Assembly: GCA_026713925.1 (NCBI GenBank)
Contig: JAPONM010000025.1
Span: 62,001-126,000, forward strand
Length of the DNA stretch: 64,000 nt
Origin: Gammaproteobacteria bacterium
GTDB taxonomy: Bacteria; Pseudomonadota; Gammaproteobacteria; UBA4575
Direction: 5' to 3'
Shown: positions 47,501 through 57,240 of the stretch, one piece after another
How the letters are laid out: each line of letters starts with the position of its first letter
How positions within the stretch are numbered: position 1 is the first letter of the stretch
Made by a program: the position numbers and the translations under genes
Notes under the pieces: generated by a model
What the model saw: the letters and a program-made list of their open reading frames with translations, nothing else
Database searches by the model: none
What the model was told of the DNA's origin: nothing

Positions 47501-48658
47501 CTAAGTAACTCGCAAAACAAGGCAGGTTATATCATCAGATTGCGGACTGTCTCCAACGAACTTTTTGACTGAGCTGAAAACCGTATCTGTAACTTCCTTG
47601 GCATCCCCGAAAGTCCCTTCCCGAAATATTTGGCAAAACCTGTCCATTTCGAACAACTCGCTATCTGATTTTTCTGCCTCCGACACTCCGTCAGTATAAA
47701 ACACAATCATGGAGCCTGATTCAAGAGCAACAGTATTTTCCCTATATTCAAATTCCTCTGTCACCCCCAAGGCAATTCCACCTGTCGCTTCCAATAACTC
47801 AATTGACAGATCCGGTTTGACAATGACCGGAGGATTATGTCCACCATTTGAGTACACGAGTTCTTTTGTAGAAGGGTCATAGATGCCATACAAAAGGGTT
47901 ACAAATGTCATGGCATCATTGTCTTCTGCCAACATCGCATTTACCTGTTTGAGCACGGAAGAAGGGGAAGCGGAAGTTGCCGCACAAGCTTTCAACAAGG
48001 TACGACTAGCCATCATAAACATTGCCGCAGGTACTCCTTTATCTGAAACATCAGCAATTACAACGCCAACCCTGCCATCAATGAATTCATATATGTCAAA
48101 GAAATCACCCCCTACAGAACGAGCCGGAACCATGCTCGCGTACAGATCAAACTCTTTTTTAGTTGGAAAGGTAGTAGGAAGAATGCTCTGCTGCATCTTT
48201 CGTGCAACACCCAGTTCATTCTGGAGAGCTATAAGCTTGTCACGTGTACTCAGTGCTTCGCGCCATAGTGTAAGATTTTCGATCGTGCGCTCAATAGTAA
48301 CCTTCAAGTCCGTAAAGTCGATCGGCTTAGTAACGAAATCAAATGCTCCACGATTCATCGCAGTCCGAATATTATCCATATCACCGTATGCAGAAACCAT
48401 TACTGCACGAATGTCTGGGTTCACTTCCGGTATTTGCGCCAACAGCGTCAACCCATCCATTACAGGCATATTGATATCGGATAGAACAATGTCAAACCCG
48501 CTATCAGCACGCAGGCGTTCAAGAGCTTCCGCACCGTTGTGTGCAAACTCAAACTCATAACGACCACGGCGTATTTCCCGCCGCATTTTCTGCACCATGA
48601 GATGCTGTAAATCTACTTCGTCATCAACAACTAGGATTCGTACTTTTATGTCACTCAC
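47501..48658 (-). CDS. Response regulator fused to PP2C-type (SpoIIE/RsbU) phosphatase
   Basis: A 385-residue protein. The receiver domain (residues 4-130) has phosphoacceptor D61 in IVLSDINMP and the acidic pocket VDDE; T/S and K follow in MVSAYG and VTKP. A coiled coil links to the PP2C domain (about 165-385) with SVGGDFFDIYEF, VIADVSDKGVPAAMFM and SDDITCLVL, which bind the metals. When the receiver is phosphorylated by the histidine kinase, the phosphatase should dephosphorylate a STAS protein. It is the first gene of the operon and resembles HsbR/RsbU regulators. Confidence 0.93.
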   Translation of the reverse strand: MSDIKVRILVVDDEVDLQHLMVQKMRREIRRGRYEFEFAHNGAEALERLRADSGFDIVLSDINMPVMDGLTLLAQIPEVNPDIRAVMVSAYGDMDNIRTAMNRGAFDFVTKPIDFTDLKVTIERTIENLTLWREALSTRDKLIALQNELGVARKMQQSILPTTFPTKKEFDLYASMVPARSVGGDFFDIYEFIDGRVGVVIADVSDKGVPAAMFMMASRTLLKACAATSASPSSVLKQVNAMLAEDNDAMTFVTLLYGIYDPSTKELVYSNGGHNPPVIVKPDLSIELLEATGGIALGVTEEFEYRENTVALESGSMIVFYTDGVSEAEKSDSELFEMDRFCQIFREGTFGDAKEVTDTVFSSVKKFVGDSPQSDDITCLVLRVT

Positions 48659-48999
48659 TTAGAACCTCATCCTGAACGCTTAGGTCAGTAGCATTGATAG
48701 TGTGTGCTCGCTAGCCGCATATAATACAAAACATACCAGCACGGAAAATGCACGCTGATTTATACCGAATTCAACGAGTGTTGCTAGTATACTCAACTAT
48801 TAAAAAACTAAAACTATTAATACCAAGAAATGATAGGCACACTGGTCGAATGCAGTACTTGGTATAACCAACCAATCAGTCATCAAAACAATATTGCAAT
48901 CAATTATGTTAGCTACTTGTCACATACACATCTGGTAAGCATCCTGCAACGATAAGAGCAATTGCAATGAGCAACCGAGCTGATTCACATCAATGTCGA
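48659..48999. other. Upstream region of the signalling operon
   Basis: About 340 bases between the signalling operon start and the remnant of an aldehyde dehydrogenase gene. The promoter of the operon must be here, but no good -35/-10 pair was found on the minus strand. Confidence 0.35.
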
Positions 49000-49545
49000 G
49001 TGAGCCATGCTGTCAACAAATACAACCTTGGATGCTATGAATCCCGCTACAGGAAAGCTATCAGTCCCGTAACAATGGACAACGCAGAAGATGTAGATAA
49101 AGCCGTTGCTGCGACGCAAACGGCATTTAATTCCTTTCACAAACCTCGTGCGAAGAACAAATTGAACTATTCGGAAAAGTCATCAACCGATATAAAGCTC
49201 GTATGGCAAAATTGCTGCTATAACTAAGTGAAGAAATGGATGCGCCTAGAAGTCTTGCCAACGAAACACAAGCACCGATGGGATTGAATCACTTTACAGC
49301 AACCCTTGATGTTCTTTGCGAATACAAACTTGAAGAAACCACCGGCACTTCCTGCTTCATTCGTGAACCAGCAGGCATTTATGGGTTCATTACTCCATGG
49401 AATTGACCGATCAATCAGATTACGTGCAAGACTGCTTCAGTATGAGCGGCAGACTGTATAATGTGCCTGAAGCTTTCTGAAATTACCCTATTTACTGAAG
49501 TTCTGAATGCTAGCGATGTACCCGCACGCAACTGCCTGAGAATTC
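49000..49545 (+). pseudogene. Decayed aldehyde dehydrogenase
   Basis: Fragments in several frames follow the order of NAD-dependent aldehyde dehydrogenases: LDAMNPATG, then after a shift KAISPVTM, NAEDVDKAVAATQTAFNSF, later ANETQAPMGLNHFTATLDVL, TSCFIREPAGIYGFITPWN, a stop in place of the following Trp, and TEVLNASDVPA. Each piece matches its normal neighbour in the family but frameshifts and stops separate them. The catalytic cysteine region and the C-terminal half are absent. Confidence 0.7.
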
Positions 49546-49595
49546 AGTCAAGATGGGCCAGACTTGTCCTGAATAGGTTTCCCATACAGGTGCAA

Positions 49596-50732
49596 CTATA
49601 AGTTATCCAAAATTGTGCGCTTCACTGAGTCTAGTTGTGCATCGATGGTCACAAGCATGGCGTTACTTTGCTTTATCGCAATATCGGGATCCTTCAAGCC
49701 ATGGCCTGTCAACGTACATACTACAGTACTGTTATCCGGGATATTACCCTGCTCAATATCATGCAATGCACCAGCAACCGCAGTTGCCGAAGCCGGCTCA
49801 CAAAATATGCCTTCGTTTTCTGCCAGTAGCTTTTGTGTAACCAAGATTTGGTCATCAGGGAATGAATAAAACCATCCATCTGATTCTTTTATTGTAGCTT
49901 GGGCAAAATCCCAGCTTTGCGGGTGACCAATGCGTATTGCTGTAGCTACCGTTTCCGGCTCATCAATCATCGCGCCCTTTATAAAAGGTGCAGCCCCTGT
50001 AGCCTGATATCCAAGCATCTTGGGCCTCAATGTCGTTTTGGGTGAAGTTATAAATGAACAGTCTCCATCACAAAAGCCACAAGCATGCGTCACATTACTG
50101 TTGCTCGTGGCAGCAAGTTCACAATACCCTGTCCAATGTGCTGAAATATTGCCCGCATTGCCTACCGGGATACAATGAAAGTCCGGGGCATCTCCCAATG
50201 CTTCCACAATTTCATACGAGGCCGTCTTCTGCCCCTGCAGACGGTACGGGTTGATAGAGTTGACAATGTTTACCGGGGCTTCATTGGCAACTTCCTTTAC
50301 AAGGCGCATACCGTCATCAAAATTACCACGTATTTGCAAGATAATTGCCCCATGCATCATCGCCTGAGCAAGTTTACCCATAGCAATGTTACCGTCTGGG
50401 ATCAGCACAAATGCTTTGATTCCTGCCCTTGCAGCATATGCGGCTGCAGATGCTGAAGTGTTACCCGTCGAAGCACAAATAATGGCTCGACTTCCTTCCG
50501 ATACAGCTTGAGTAACTGCAACAGTCATACCCCGGTCTTTAAATGAGCCAGTCGGATTCAGACCTTCAAATTTAAGATACAGCTTAATGCCCTTTCTGTT
50601 GGCCCATTCAAGATTACGGCATCGAACAAGTGGTGTATTTCCTTCACAAAGACTGATCACCTTGCAATCCTTCGCAAGAGGCAATATAGAGCGATAACGA
50701 TCTATCAGACCAGTATAAAACCCTGTATCCAT
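49596..50732 (-). CDS. thrC: Threonine synthase
   Basis: A 378-residue PLP enzyme that makes threonine from O-phosphohomoserine. The PLP lysine lies in GSFKDRGMTVAV, with the phosphate-binding region NTSASAAAYAARAG and the GNAGNISAHW loop. Between YCELAA and RPKMLGYQATGAAP there is an insertion of about 20 residues with HACGFCDGDCSF, absent from the enzymes I remember. The gene overlaps functionally with hom 13 bases upstream; together they form the homoserine branch. Confidence 0.95.
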   Translation of the reverse strand: MDTGFYTGLIDRYRSILPLAKDCKVISLCEGNTPLVRCRNLEWANRKGIKLYLKFEGLNPTGSFKDRGMTVAVTQAVSEGSRAIICASTGNTSASAAAYAARAGIKAFVLIPDGNIAMGKLAQAMMHGAIILQIRGNFDDGMRLVKEVANEAPVNIVNSINPYRLQGQKTASYEIVEALGDAPDFHCIPVGNAGNISAHWTGYCELAATSNSNVTHACGFCDGDCSFITSPKTTLRPKMLGYQATGAAPFIKGAMIDEPETVATAIRIGHPQSWDFAQATIKESDGWFYSFPDDQILVTQKLLAENEGIFCEPASATAVAGALHDIEQGNIPDNSTVVCTLTGHGLKDPDIAIKQSNAMLVTIDAQLDSVKRTILDNL

Positions 50733-50745
50733 ATCACATCCTATC

Positions 50746-52056
50746 TCAAGAAAGTGTTTCCAATCGAATGCGGGTAATCCTGCTGGTTACTGTTGAAAGA
50801 TCCTCCAGTTCAGCTATTGCGCGTTTCATATTTTGCTCATTTACTTGGTGTGTCAGAATAACGATTGGCACACTGGTCGCACCAGCCTGCAGCTCCTTCT
50901 GTATGATAGCTTCAATGCTGATGGCGTGTACTGCAAATATTCGTGTAACGTCTGCCAGCACGCCTGGGCGGTCCACCACATGGATACGCAGATAATAGGC
51001 CGTTAAGACATCATCCATGGGCAGTACAGGTATGTCGGACAAGGCATCAGGCTGAAATGCCAAGTGCGGCACGCGATTTTCCGGATCGGTCGTCAGTGCG
51101 CGCACGACATCTATCAGGTCTGCCACTACTGCAGAGCCAGTAGGCTCTGCCCCTGCACCCGCACCATAATACAGGCTAGGCCCCAATGCATCAGCATTCA
51201 CAATCACGGCATTCATTACACCATCCACATTAGCGATCAGACGCCGGTGTGGGATCAGGGCGGGGTGCACCCTCAATTCAAGTCCGTTCGGGGTGCGTTT
51301 AGCAATCCCCAAATGTTTGATACGGTATCCCAGCTCCGAGGCATAGGCGGCGTCCATTCTGGAAATTTCAGTAATACCCTCGGTATACACTTTTTCAAAC
51401 TGTAGCGGTACACCAAACGCTACAGACGCAAGTATTGCCAGCTTGTGGGCCGCATCTGTACCCTGAATATCGAAAGTGGGATCTGCTTCTGCATAGCCTA
51501 ATTGTTGTGCTTCCTTTAGCGCCTCATTGAAATCCCGACCCTTGTCGCACATCTCGGTCAGAATAAAATTGCCAGTACCGTTGATAATCCCTGCCAGCCA
51601 TCGAATAGAATTGGCTGCCAAGCCCTCACGCAATGCCTTGATAATCGGGATCCCCCCCGCAACGGCCGCCTCAAAAGCAACAGTTACTCCCTTTTCCTGC
51701 GCACGCAGAAAAATTTCATTACCATGAAATGCAATAAGCGCTTTATTTGCCGTGACAACATGCTTGCCATGATCGAGTGCTTTGAACACCAGTTCACGCG
51801 CCTCATCTGTTCCACCCATTAACTCAAGGACAATCTCAACGTCTGTATTACTGACAACTTGATTTGGGTCAGTAGTAAGTGTCACATCAGTTACGTCACA
51901 GGCGCGTTGTTTTTTTAAATCCTGAACACACGCCGTGGATATTCGGATACCACGGCCAGCACGCCGGGCAATTTCATCTGCATTGCGCTGCAAAATATTT
52001 GCGACACCGCTGCCAACAGTGCCCAAACCGAGCACACCAACTTTAACTGCTTCCAA
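50746..52056 (-). CDS. hom: Homoserine dehydrogenase
   Basis: A 436-residue enzyme that reduces aspartate semialdehyde to homoserine. The NAD(P) site GLGTVGSGVANIL is near the start, ANKALIAFHG and GIINGTGNFILTEM belong to the catalytic domain, and an ACT domain lies at the C-terminus (about 355-430, YYLRIHVVDRPGVLADVTRIF). The ACT domain usually mediates threonine inhibition. The thrC gene follows directly. Confidence 0.97.
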   Translation of the reverse strand: MEAVKVGVLGLGTVGSGVANILQRNADEIARRAGRGIRISTACVQDLKKQRACDVTDVTLTTDPNQVVSNTDVEIVLELMGGTDEARELVFKALDHGKHVVTANKALIAFHGNEIFLRAQEKGVTVAFEAAVAGGIPIIKALREGLAANSIRWLAGIINGTGNFILTEMCDKGRDFNEALKEAQQLGYAEADPTFDIQGTDAAHKLAILASVAFGVPLQFEKVYTEGITEISRMDAAYASELGYRIKHLGIAKRTPNGLELRVHPALIPHRRLIANVDGVMNAVIVNADALGPSLYYGAGAGAEPTGSAVVADLIDVVRALTTDPENRVPHLAFQPDALSDIPVLPMDDVLTAYYLRIHVVDRPGVLADVTRIFAVHAISIEAIIQKELQAGATSVPIVILTHQVNEQNMKRAIAELEDLSTVTSRITRIRLETLS

Positions 52057-52128
52057 CCTTATGATCCTTATATGCGGAATTAAAAATGTAAGATCTTGAA
52101 GAAACTCATGGTTTTGTTCACTATATAC

Positions 52129-53307
52129 TCAAGTTGCCTTTCTCAGCATTTTCCGAATATTTCTCACAGCCTGCCGGGTTCGATGCTGGTTTTCAATCAG
52201 GCTAAATCTCACATGTGAATCACCATGCTGACCAAATCCGATTCCAGGTGACACAGCCACTCGGGCCTCTCTCAACAATTTTTTGGAAAACTCAAGCGAA
52301 CCTAATTTACGATAGGGCTCGGGTATTTTAGCCCAAACAAACATCGTAGCCTGCGGTTTTCCAACTCCCCACCCTAAATTATTCAGTCCGTCGCACAATA
52401 TATCACGACGGATTCTGTAGGTTGAGCGTACTTCTTCAACCACTTCCTGTGGACTGTTTAAGGCAGTAATCGATGCAACCTGTATGGGCGTAAAAATTCC
52501 ATAATCCAGATAGGATTTCAGCCTTGACAAGGCTGCAACCAAGGTAGGACTTCCACACATGAATCCAACCCTCCAGCCTGGCATGTTATATGTCTTGGAC
52601 AAGGAATAAAATTCAACAGCAGTTTCTTTTGCGCCAGGCACCTGCAAAATAGAGGGCGCCTCATACCCATCGAATGTAATTTCTGCATACGCTATATCAT
52701 GTACTACCCATATGGCATGTTCTTTTGCGATTTTCACTATTTTTTTCAGAAAAGACAGATCCACACATTGTGTGGTGGGATTGCAAGGGAAATTCAGAAC
52801 CAGCATCTTGGGCTTAGGCCAAGAACCCTTAATCGCTTTTTCCAATTCTTGAAAAAATTCTTCATCTTCTGCCAAGGGCACGTAAATAATCTCTGCACCT
52901 GCAATGACACAACCATATGGATGGATGGGATAGGCAGGATCTGGTACCAGTACTGCATCGCCCGGGCCTACAACTGCGAGAGCTAGATGTGCTAAACCTT
53001 CTTTCGAACCAATGGTCACAATGGCCTCGGTTTCAGGATCAATATAGACGTTGAATTTACGTCTGTACCAGTCAGCAATTGCCTTGCGTAACTTCGGAAC
53101 ACCCCGCGATAGTGAATACCGATGCGTATCTTCCCTCAGGACCACCTCTGCAAGTTTTTCGGGAATGTGTCTGGAGGGCGGCCGGTCCGGATTGCCCATC
53201 CCAAAATCAACGATATCTTCCCCTTGAGCCCTAGCATTCAATTTCAGTTCATTTACGATGTTAAATACATAAGGGGGAAGACGTGAAATTCTTGCAAAAT
53301 TTTCCAT
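52129..53307 (-). CDS. alaC: Alanine transaminase AlaC
   Basis: A 392-residue fold-type I aminotransferase that makes alanine from pyruvate. The N-terminus [19 protein letters not shown] and [13 protein letters not shown] are characteristic of AlaC. The PLP lysine is in [15 protein letters not shown], and the substrate-binding arginine in [10 protein letters not shown]. It precedes the hom-thrC genes and may share their regulation; the gap is about 70 bases. Confidence 0.93.
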   Translation of the reverse strand: MENFARISRLPPYVFNIVNELKLNARAQGEDIVDFGMGNPDRPPSRHIPEKLAEVVLREDTHRYSLSRGVPKLRKAIADWYRRKFNVYIDPETEAIVTIGSKEGLAHLALAVVGPGDAVLVPDPAYPIHPYGCVIAGAEIIYVPLAEDEEFFQELEKAIKGSWPKPKMLVLNFPCNPTTQCVDLSFLKKIVKIAKEHAIWVVHDIAYAEITFDGYEAPSILQVPGAKETAVEFYSLSKTYNMPGWRVGFMCGSPTLVAALSRLKSYLDYGIFTPIQVASITALNSPQEVVEEVRSTYRIRRDILCDGLNNLGWGVGKPQATMFVWAKIPEPYRKLGSLEFSKKLLREARVAVSPGIGFGQHGDSHVRFSLIENQHRTRQAVRNIRKMLRKAT

Positions 53308-53336
53308 GAAACAACTCGATCCTATTCAGCACGAAG

Positions 53337-53342
53337 TATAAT
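53337..53342 (+). promoter_or_regulatory. Possible -10 box upstream of the DUF498 gene
   Basis: A TATAAT lies at 53337-53342. If it is used, transcription begins near 53349, which makes the ATG at 53399 the more likely start of the downstream gene than the GTG at 53345. No good -35 is visible. Confidence 0.3.
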
Positions 53343-53398
53343 ACGTGTTTCAACCCAGACTGCATAACTCAATTTATGTTCATCCTGCCAAGACACAA

Positions 53399-53773
53399 AT
53401 GGACCTGACTCAAGACTTCAGCAATTCGGATTTTATTATTACAGGCTATCAACCAGGTCACATACTGATCAACAACAAGCCTTATTCCAAAAGTCTAATC
53501 ATCTGCCCGGATAAGCTGATCACCACTTGGGATGTACATCAAATTCAACAACTGAACAAACCCAGTCTTTCAGTTTTTCTCGACTTGCAGCCAGAAGTCG
53601 TCCTGATTGGTACGGGTGAGCAAATGGTATTCCCTGCCGGGGAAATCATTGCATGGTTTGCACATCAAAAGATTGGCTTTGAGGTTATGAGCATTACAGC
53701 CGCATGCCGAACCTATGGGATCCTGGTCTCGGAAGGTCGCAGGGTTGCTGCAGCATTCATTTTTCCAGATTAG
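53399..53773 (+). CDS. DUF498/Mth938-like protein
   Basis: A 124-residue soluble protein of the Mth938/NDUFAF3-like fold (DUF498). It has the strands SDFIITGYQPGHILINN and SLIICPDKLITTWD, VVLIGTGEQMVFP, then FEVMSITAACRTYGILVSEGRRVAAAFIF. Members are small single-domain proteins; the bacterial role is not known. I chose the ATG at 53399; the frame is open from a GTG at 53345. It is convergent with the nlpD gene. Confidence 0.85.
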   Translation: MDLTQDFSNSDFIITGYQPGHILINNKPYSKSLIICPDKLITTWDVHQIQQLNKPSLSVFLDLQPEVVLIGTGEQMVFPAGEIIAWFAHQKIGFEVMSITAACRTYGILVSEGRRVAAAFIFPD

Positions 53774-53779
53774 AAGCAG

Positions 53780-54544
53780 TCATAACCTTGGCAGATAACG
53801 GAGCGGGTCTACAGGCTTGCCATATTGACGAATCTCGAAATGCAGTCTAGGTGACTGGGCTCCGGTACTACCGAGTTCTGCAATCTTTTGCCCACGGGTG
53901 ACGGTTCTGCCCTCCTTTACCAATAATTTACTATTGTGTGCATAAGCACTCAGATACCGTTCACTGTGCTTTACAATAATCAAATTGCCATATCCCGGCA
54001 ACCCATTACCGCTATACACCACTTTCCCTGATGAAGCAGCAAGGATTGCCTGACCTTCCTTTCCCGCTATATCTATTCCTTTATTCCCCCTACCCTTCAC
54101 TGAATATTTGCGAATCACTTTACCTCGGGTTGGCCAGACCCATTTGTGCTGACCTCCTTTTGCTAGTTTGACCGGTTTGGCAGGTTTAGAAGTTTGAACT
54201 GGTTTCGTGGCCTTTCTCTTTTTTCCTCCAGAAATTGCGCCTGCCTCAGCCTGATCTTTTGAAGCCGTGACGGTTTTAGGGGACTTTGTTGGTGAGGCAA
54301 GTCCTTTCAGGCGCAATTTTTGGCCTGGAAAAATCGTGTAGGGCTTGCTGATACTGTTCCATGCAGCCAGCTGCTGATAATCCAGCCCATGTTGATAGGC
54401 AATTGAATACAGAGTGTCCCCCTTGAGCACAGTATGAAAATTCTGTTCATACCGGTAATAGACTGGCTTATCCCGCTCTATGGAGCATGTAGTCAAAATG
54501 AATAGAAAAATACTCGCGGTGACAATTCGCGTACAAGCAGGCAT
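53780..54544 (-). CDS. nlpD: LysM and M23 domain lipoprotein, NlpD-like
   Basis: A 254-residue envelope protein with a signal peptide and a probable lipidated Cys (ILTTC, residue about 20). A LysM domain (about 39-82, VLKGDTLYSIAYQHGLDYQQLAAWN) is followed by a lysine/proline-rich linker and a C-terminal M23 domain. The peptidase metal ligands are not conserved: the site GNKGIDIAG lacks the usual His, and RLHFEIR keeps only one. So it probably acts as an amidase activator, as NlpD does. Its ATG shares one base with the yqaA stop codon (TGATG). Confidence 0.9.
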   Translation of the reverse strand: MPACTRIVTASIFLFILTTCSIERDKPVYYRYEQNFHTVLKGDTLYSIAYQHGLDYQQLAAWNSISKPYTIFPGQKLRLKGLASPTKSPKTVTASKDQAEAGAISGGKKRKATKPVQTSKPAKPVKLAKGGQHKWVWPTRGKVIRKYSVKGRGNKGIDIAGKEGQAILAASSGKVVYSGNGLPGYGNLIIVKHSERYLSAYAHNSKLLVKEGRTVTRGQKIAELGSTGAQSPRLHFEIRQYGKPVDPLRYLPRL

Positions 54545-55128
54545 CAATGAAACAATACAGAGTAACTAACAGCTATAACAAGCAACATGACTGTAATCCA
54601 TCCGATCCGTTCCACATGCTTCAATACCCATGGCTCCAGACTGGGTCCTGCATACTTGAGCAGCCCTGCAACCAGAAAAAAACGGGCCCCTCTTCCAATG
54701 AATGAAGCCACTACAAACGGGATGATTGCCAGAGAAAGCAGTCCGGCCGTTATTGTGAACAACTTATAGGGAATAGGAGAAAATCCTGCAACAAATATCA
54801 CCCACACACCCCACTTACCAAACCAAGCTTTCGTTGTTTCAAATTCAGGCCAGTAGGATGAAGCTTGCAACCAAGGTTCAATATATTCAAAAGCAAAGGC
54901 TCCAAGAATATAACCGAACACCCCACCCAACACTGAGGCAACAGTTGTCAGAAACGCAAACCACCAAGCACGATCAGGTCTGGCCACTGACATGGGTACA
55001 AGCAGCACATCTGGCGGTACAGGAAAAAAAGAAGACTCAATAAAACTTAATCCACTCAGATAATAGCCTGCATGAGGATGCCTGGAACAGGCCATTATAC
55101 TGTTATAAAGTCTAGCAAATACTTTCAT
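54544..55128 (-). CDS. yqaA: YqaA family inner-membrane protein
   Basis: A 194-residue protein of the VTT/DedA-related YqaA family. It has the pattern SGLSFIESSFFPVPPDVLLVPM, LGGVFGYILGAFAFEYIEPWL, GFSPIPYKLFTITAGLL, and a final helical hairpin. DedA-like proteins are lipid scramblases or transporters. The stop codon overlaps the start of nlpD; it follows pcm by about 10 bases. Confidence 0.88.
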   Translation of the reverse strand: MKVFARLYNSIMACSRHPHAGYYLSGLSFIESSFFPVPPDVLLVPMSVARPDRAWWFAFLTTVASVLGGVFGYILGAFAFEYIEPWLQASSYWPEFETTKAWFGKWGVWVIFVAGFSPIPYKLFTITAGLLSLAIIPFVVASFIGRGARFFLVAGLLKYAGPSLEPWVLKHVERIGWITVMLLVIAVSYSVLFH

Positions 55129-55137
55129 TGCAAAACA

Positions 55138-55779
55138 TTATGTGTATACCTTTCCCTGAACCAGTGGCACAAAACTTACATCGCCCAGATTTTCCTGCTC
55201 AATACTCCCTCTGGATTTTCGTAGCAGCATAAGTTTTTGTATTCCAGATGTCTGCCCTACAGGGATTACAAGACGGCCATTTTCTGCCAGTTGGTCCGTA
55301 AGTGCTGAAGGTATTTCACTTGGAGCCGCAGTCACTACCACAGCATCGAAAGGTGCATAACCTTCCCAGCCCCAACAACCATCTGACAATTTAAACCTAA
55401 TATTGTGCAAACCTAAACGCATTGCTCGCCGGCGAGCCTGTAGATAAAGAGGCTCAATGCGTTCAACTGTGTACACCTGATCAACCAGAGCAGCCAGTAC
55501 TGCAGCCTGATACCCAGAACCGGTACCTATTTCCAGTACTTTACTTGGTATATTCTCCTGCATGATGGCCTCCGTCATACAAGCTACAACATAAGGCTGC
55601 GAGATAGTCTGTTTATGACCGATGGGTAAAGCAATATCTTCATAAGCACGCGAGGCCAAGGCCTCATCTACAAACAAATGTCTTGGAATCACGCGCAAGG
55701 CTTCCAGTACACGCGTATTGTGAATGCCACGGGTCTGCAGGCGTGCAATCAGGCGGTCGCGGGTACGCTGCGATGTCAT
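55138..55779 (-). CDS. pcm: Protein-L-isoaspartate O-methyltransferase
   Basis: A 213-residue SAM-dependent repair enzyme. It has the family start [18 protein letters not shown], the peptide segment [16 protein letters not shown] and the SAM site [20 protein letters not shown] chose the ATG at 55779 because AGGAAGGA lies just before it and the N-terminus then aligns with E. coli Pcm. An upstream in-frame ATG (55809) would add ten residues. The gene follows surE, the usual order. Confidence 0.95.
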   Translation of the reverse strand: MTSQRTRDRLIARLQTRGIHNTRVLEALRVIPRHLFVDEALASRAYEDIALPIGHKQTISQPYVVACMTEAIMQENIPSKVLEIGTGSGYQAAVLAALVDQVYTVERIEPLYLQARRRAMRLGLHNIRFKLSDGCWGWEGYAPFDAVVVTAAPSEIPSALTDQLAENGRLVIPVGQTSGIQKLMLLRKSRGSIEQENLGDVSFVPLVQGKVYT

Positions 55780-55831
55780 GCCGATTCCTTCCTGTTGCCT
55801 AGGTTTCATGATCAATACAGATGCTGTTTGA

Positions 55832-56587
55832 TCAGGTTATTTTGCATGCAGAGACCCACTGTGCCACAGGCTCCATAGCCTTGTAATGGGTGAGATCAAA
55901 TTGCAGGGGTGAAACAGACACATAGCTATTTTTGATTGCATGAAAGTCAGTACCTGGCCCTGCATCCTGTTCTGGCCCCGCAGCACCTACCCAGTAAATG
56001 GGCTTCCCACGGGGGTCGGATGATTTGATCACCGGCTCGGCCTTGTGTCGACTACCTAGCCGGGTTGTTTTCATGCCTTTAATTTCCTGCTTTGATACAT
56101 CAGGTATGTTGACATTAATGATCAAATCCTTCGGCAACTGAATTTCTATCAGCCTGGAGATAATTTCATGGCTGACTACAGCGCAAGCCTGCCAATCATG
56201 TGGCTGGCGCGAGGTTACCGAAATTGCCACCGCTGGCAACCCCAAGAAACGACCTTCCATGGCGGCAGCCACCGTACCAGAATAGATAACATCGTCCCCT
56301 AAATTAGCACCCAAGTTTATACCTGCCACTACAATATCAGGCTCATCTTCGATTAAACCGGTAATGGCTAGATGTACACAATCAGTGGGCGTGCCCTCCA
56401 CGCTATACCAGTTTTCTGCAATAGAATACGCCCGAATGGGCGTATCAAGTGTCAAGGAGTTACTAGATGCACTATGGTCACGATTCGGTGCAACGACGGT
56501 AATCTTACCTAATGGCGCGAGTGCCTCTGCCAGCACTTTAAGCCCTACCGAATGAATACCATCGTCATTACTGAGTAATAGATGCAT
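55832..56587 (-). CDS. surE: 5'-nucleotidase SurE
   Basis: A 251-residue phosphatase of nucleoside monophosphates. The characteristic metal site [13 protein letters not shown] is at the start, and [17 protein letters not shown] and [24 protein letters not shown] follow. It heads the surE-pcm-yqaA-nlpD run, common in gammaproteobacteria and involved in stationary-phase survival. Confidence 0.97.
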   Translation of the reverse strand: MHLLLSNDDGIHSVGLKVLAEALAPLGKITVVAPNRDHSASSNSLTLDTPIRAYSIAENWYSVEGTPTDCVHLAITGLIEDEPDIVVAGINLGANLGDDVIYSGTVAAAMEGRFLGLPAVAISVTSRQPHDWQACAVVSHEIISRLIEIQLPKDLIINVNIPDVSKQEIKGMKTTRLGSRHKAEPVIKSSDPRGKPIYWVGAAGPEQDAGPGTDFHAIKNSYVSVSPLQFDLTHYKAMEPVAQWVSACKIT

Positions 56588-56682
56588 TACTGCCCCTAAA
56601 ATCTGTTAATGTGGGAAATAAAACCAAACTAAAGTCTGTTAGCAAATCGTAGCAAATTAACGCACTGGAATGGAATGTAAAT

Positions 56683-57240
56683 ATGTCACAGAAAAGCAAT
56701 TCCAGTGCAAATAACAAAACCCGGTTTGCAGACCTCGTAAAGGGCGTAAAACCCTTGGAACTGGACCATTCAAATCGAATCGAGGAAAGCGCTTGTCCCA
56801 AGCCCAGTCCCATACCCAGGGAAACTTTGAAAGACCAGCTCCGTGTCCTGAAGGAGTCTTTGGATGTCAGCCTTGAGTATAAAGACTTGCAACCGGGTGA
56901 CAGCCTGTCATTTCGTGGGCATAGAATTCAGAAAAATACATTTCGAAAGCTTAAAAAAGGTCAATACAGCGTTGGAGCCGAGCTAGATTTACATGGAATG
57001 ACCATTGCGGATGCCCAGTTAGCACTTACACAATTTCTACAGTCAGCTCGTGAAAAAAATATCCGCTGTGTCCTAATCATCCACGGAAAAGGATATGGTT
57101 CCAACAATCAAGGACCAAAACTGAAACCCATGGTCAATCAGTGGCTACAAATAAGGAGTGAAGTGCTGGCATTCTGTTCAGCCAGGCCTGCAGATGGAGG
57201 TACGGGAGCTGTCTATGTGTTGCTGAAATCTCTCAACTAA
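56683..57240 (+). CDS. Smr domain protein (SmrA/YfcN type)
   Basis: A 185-residue protein with a C-terminal Smr domain (about 95-180): LDLHGMTIADAQLALTQFL, CVLIIHGKGYG and LKPMVNQWLQ. It is the Small MutS-related fold. Smr domains of this type nick or process nucleic acid in ribosome rescue or recombination. The N-terminal third is variable and charged. It is divergent from surE. Confidence 0.9.
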   Translation: MSQKSNSSANNKTRFADLVKGVKPLELDHSNRIEESACPKPSPIPRETLKDQLRVLKESLDVSLEYKDLQPGDSLSFRGHRIQKNTFRKLKKGQYSVGAELDLHGMTIADAQLALTQFLQSAREKNIRCVLIIHGKGYGSNNQGPKLKPMVNQWLQIRSEVLAFCSARPADGGTGAVYVLLKSLN

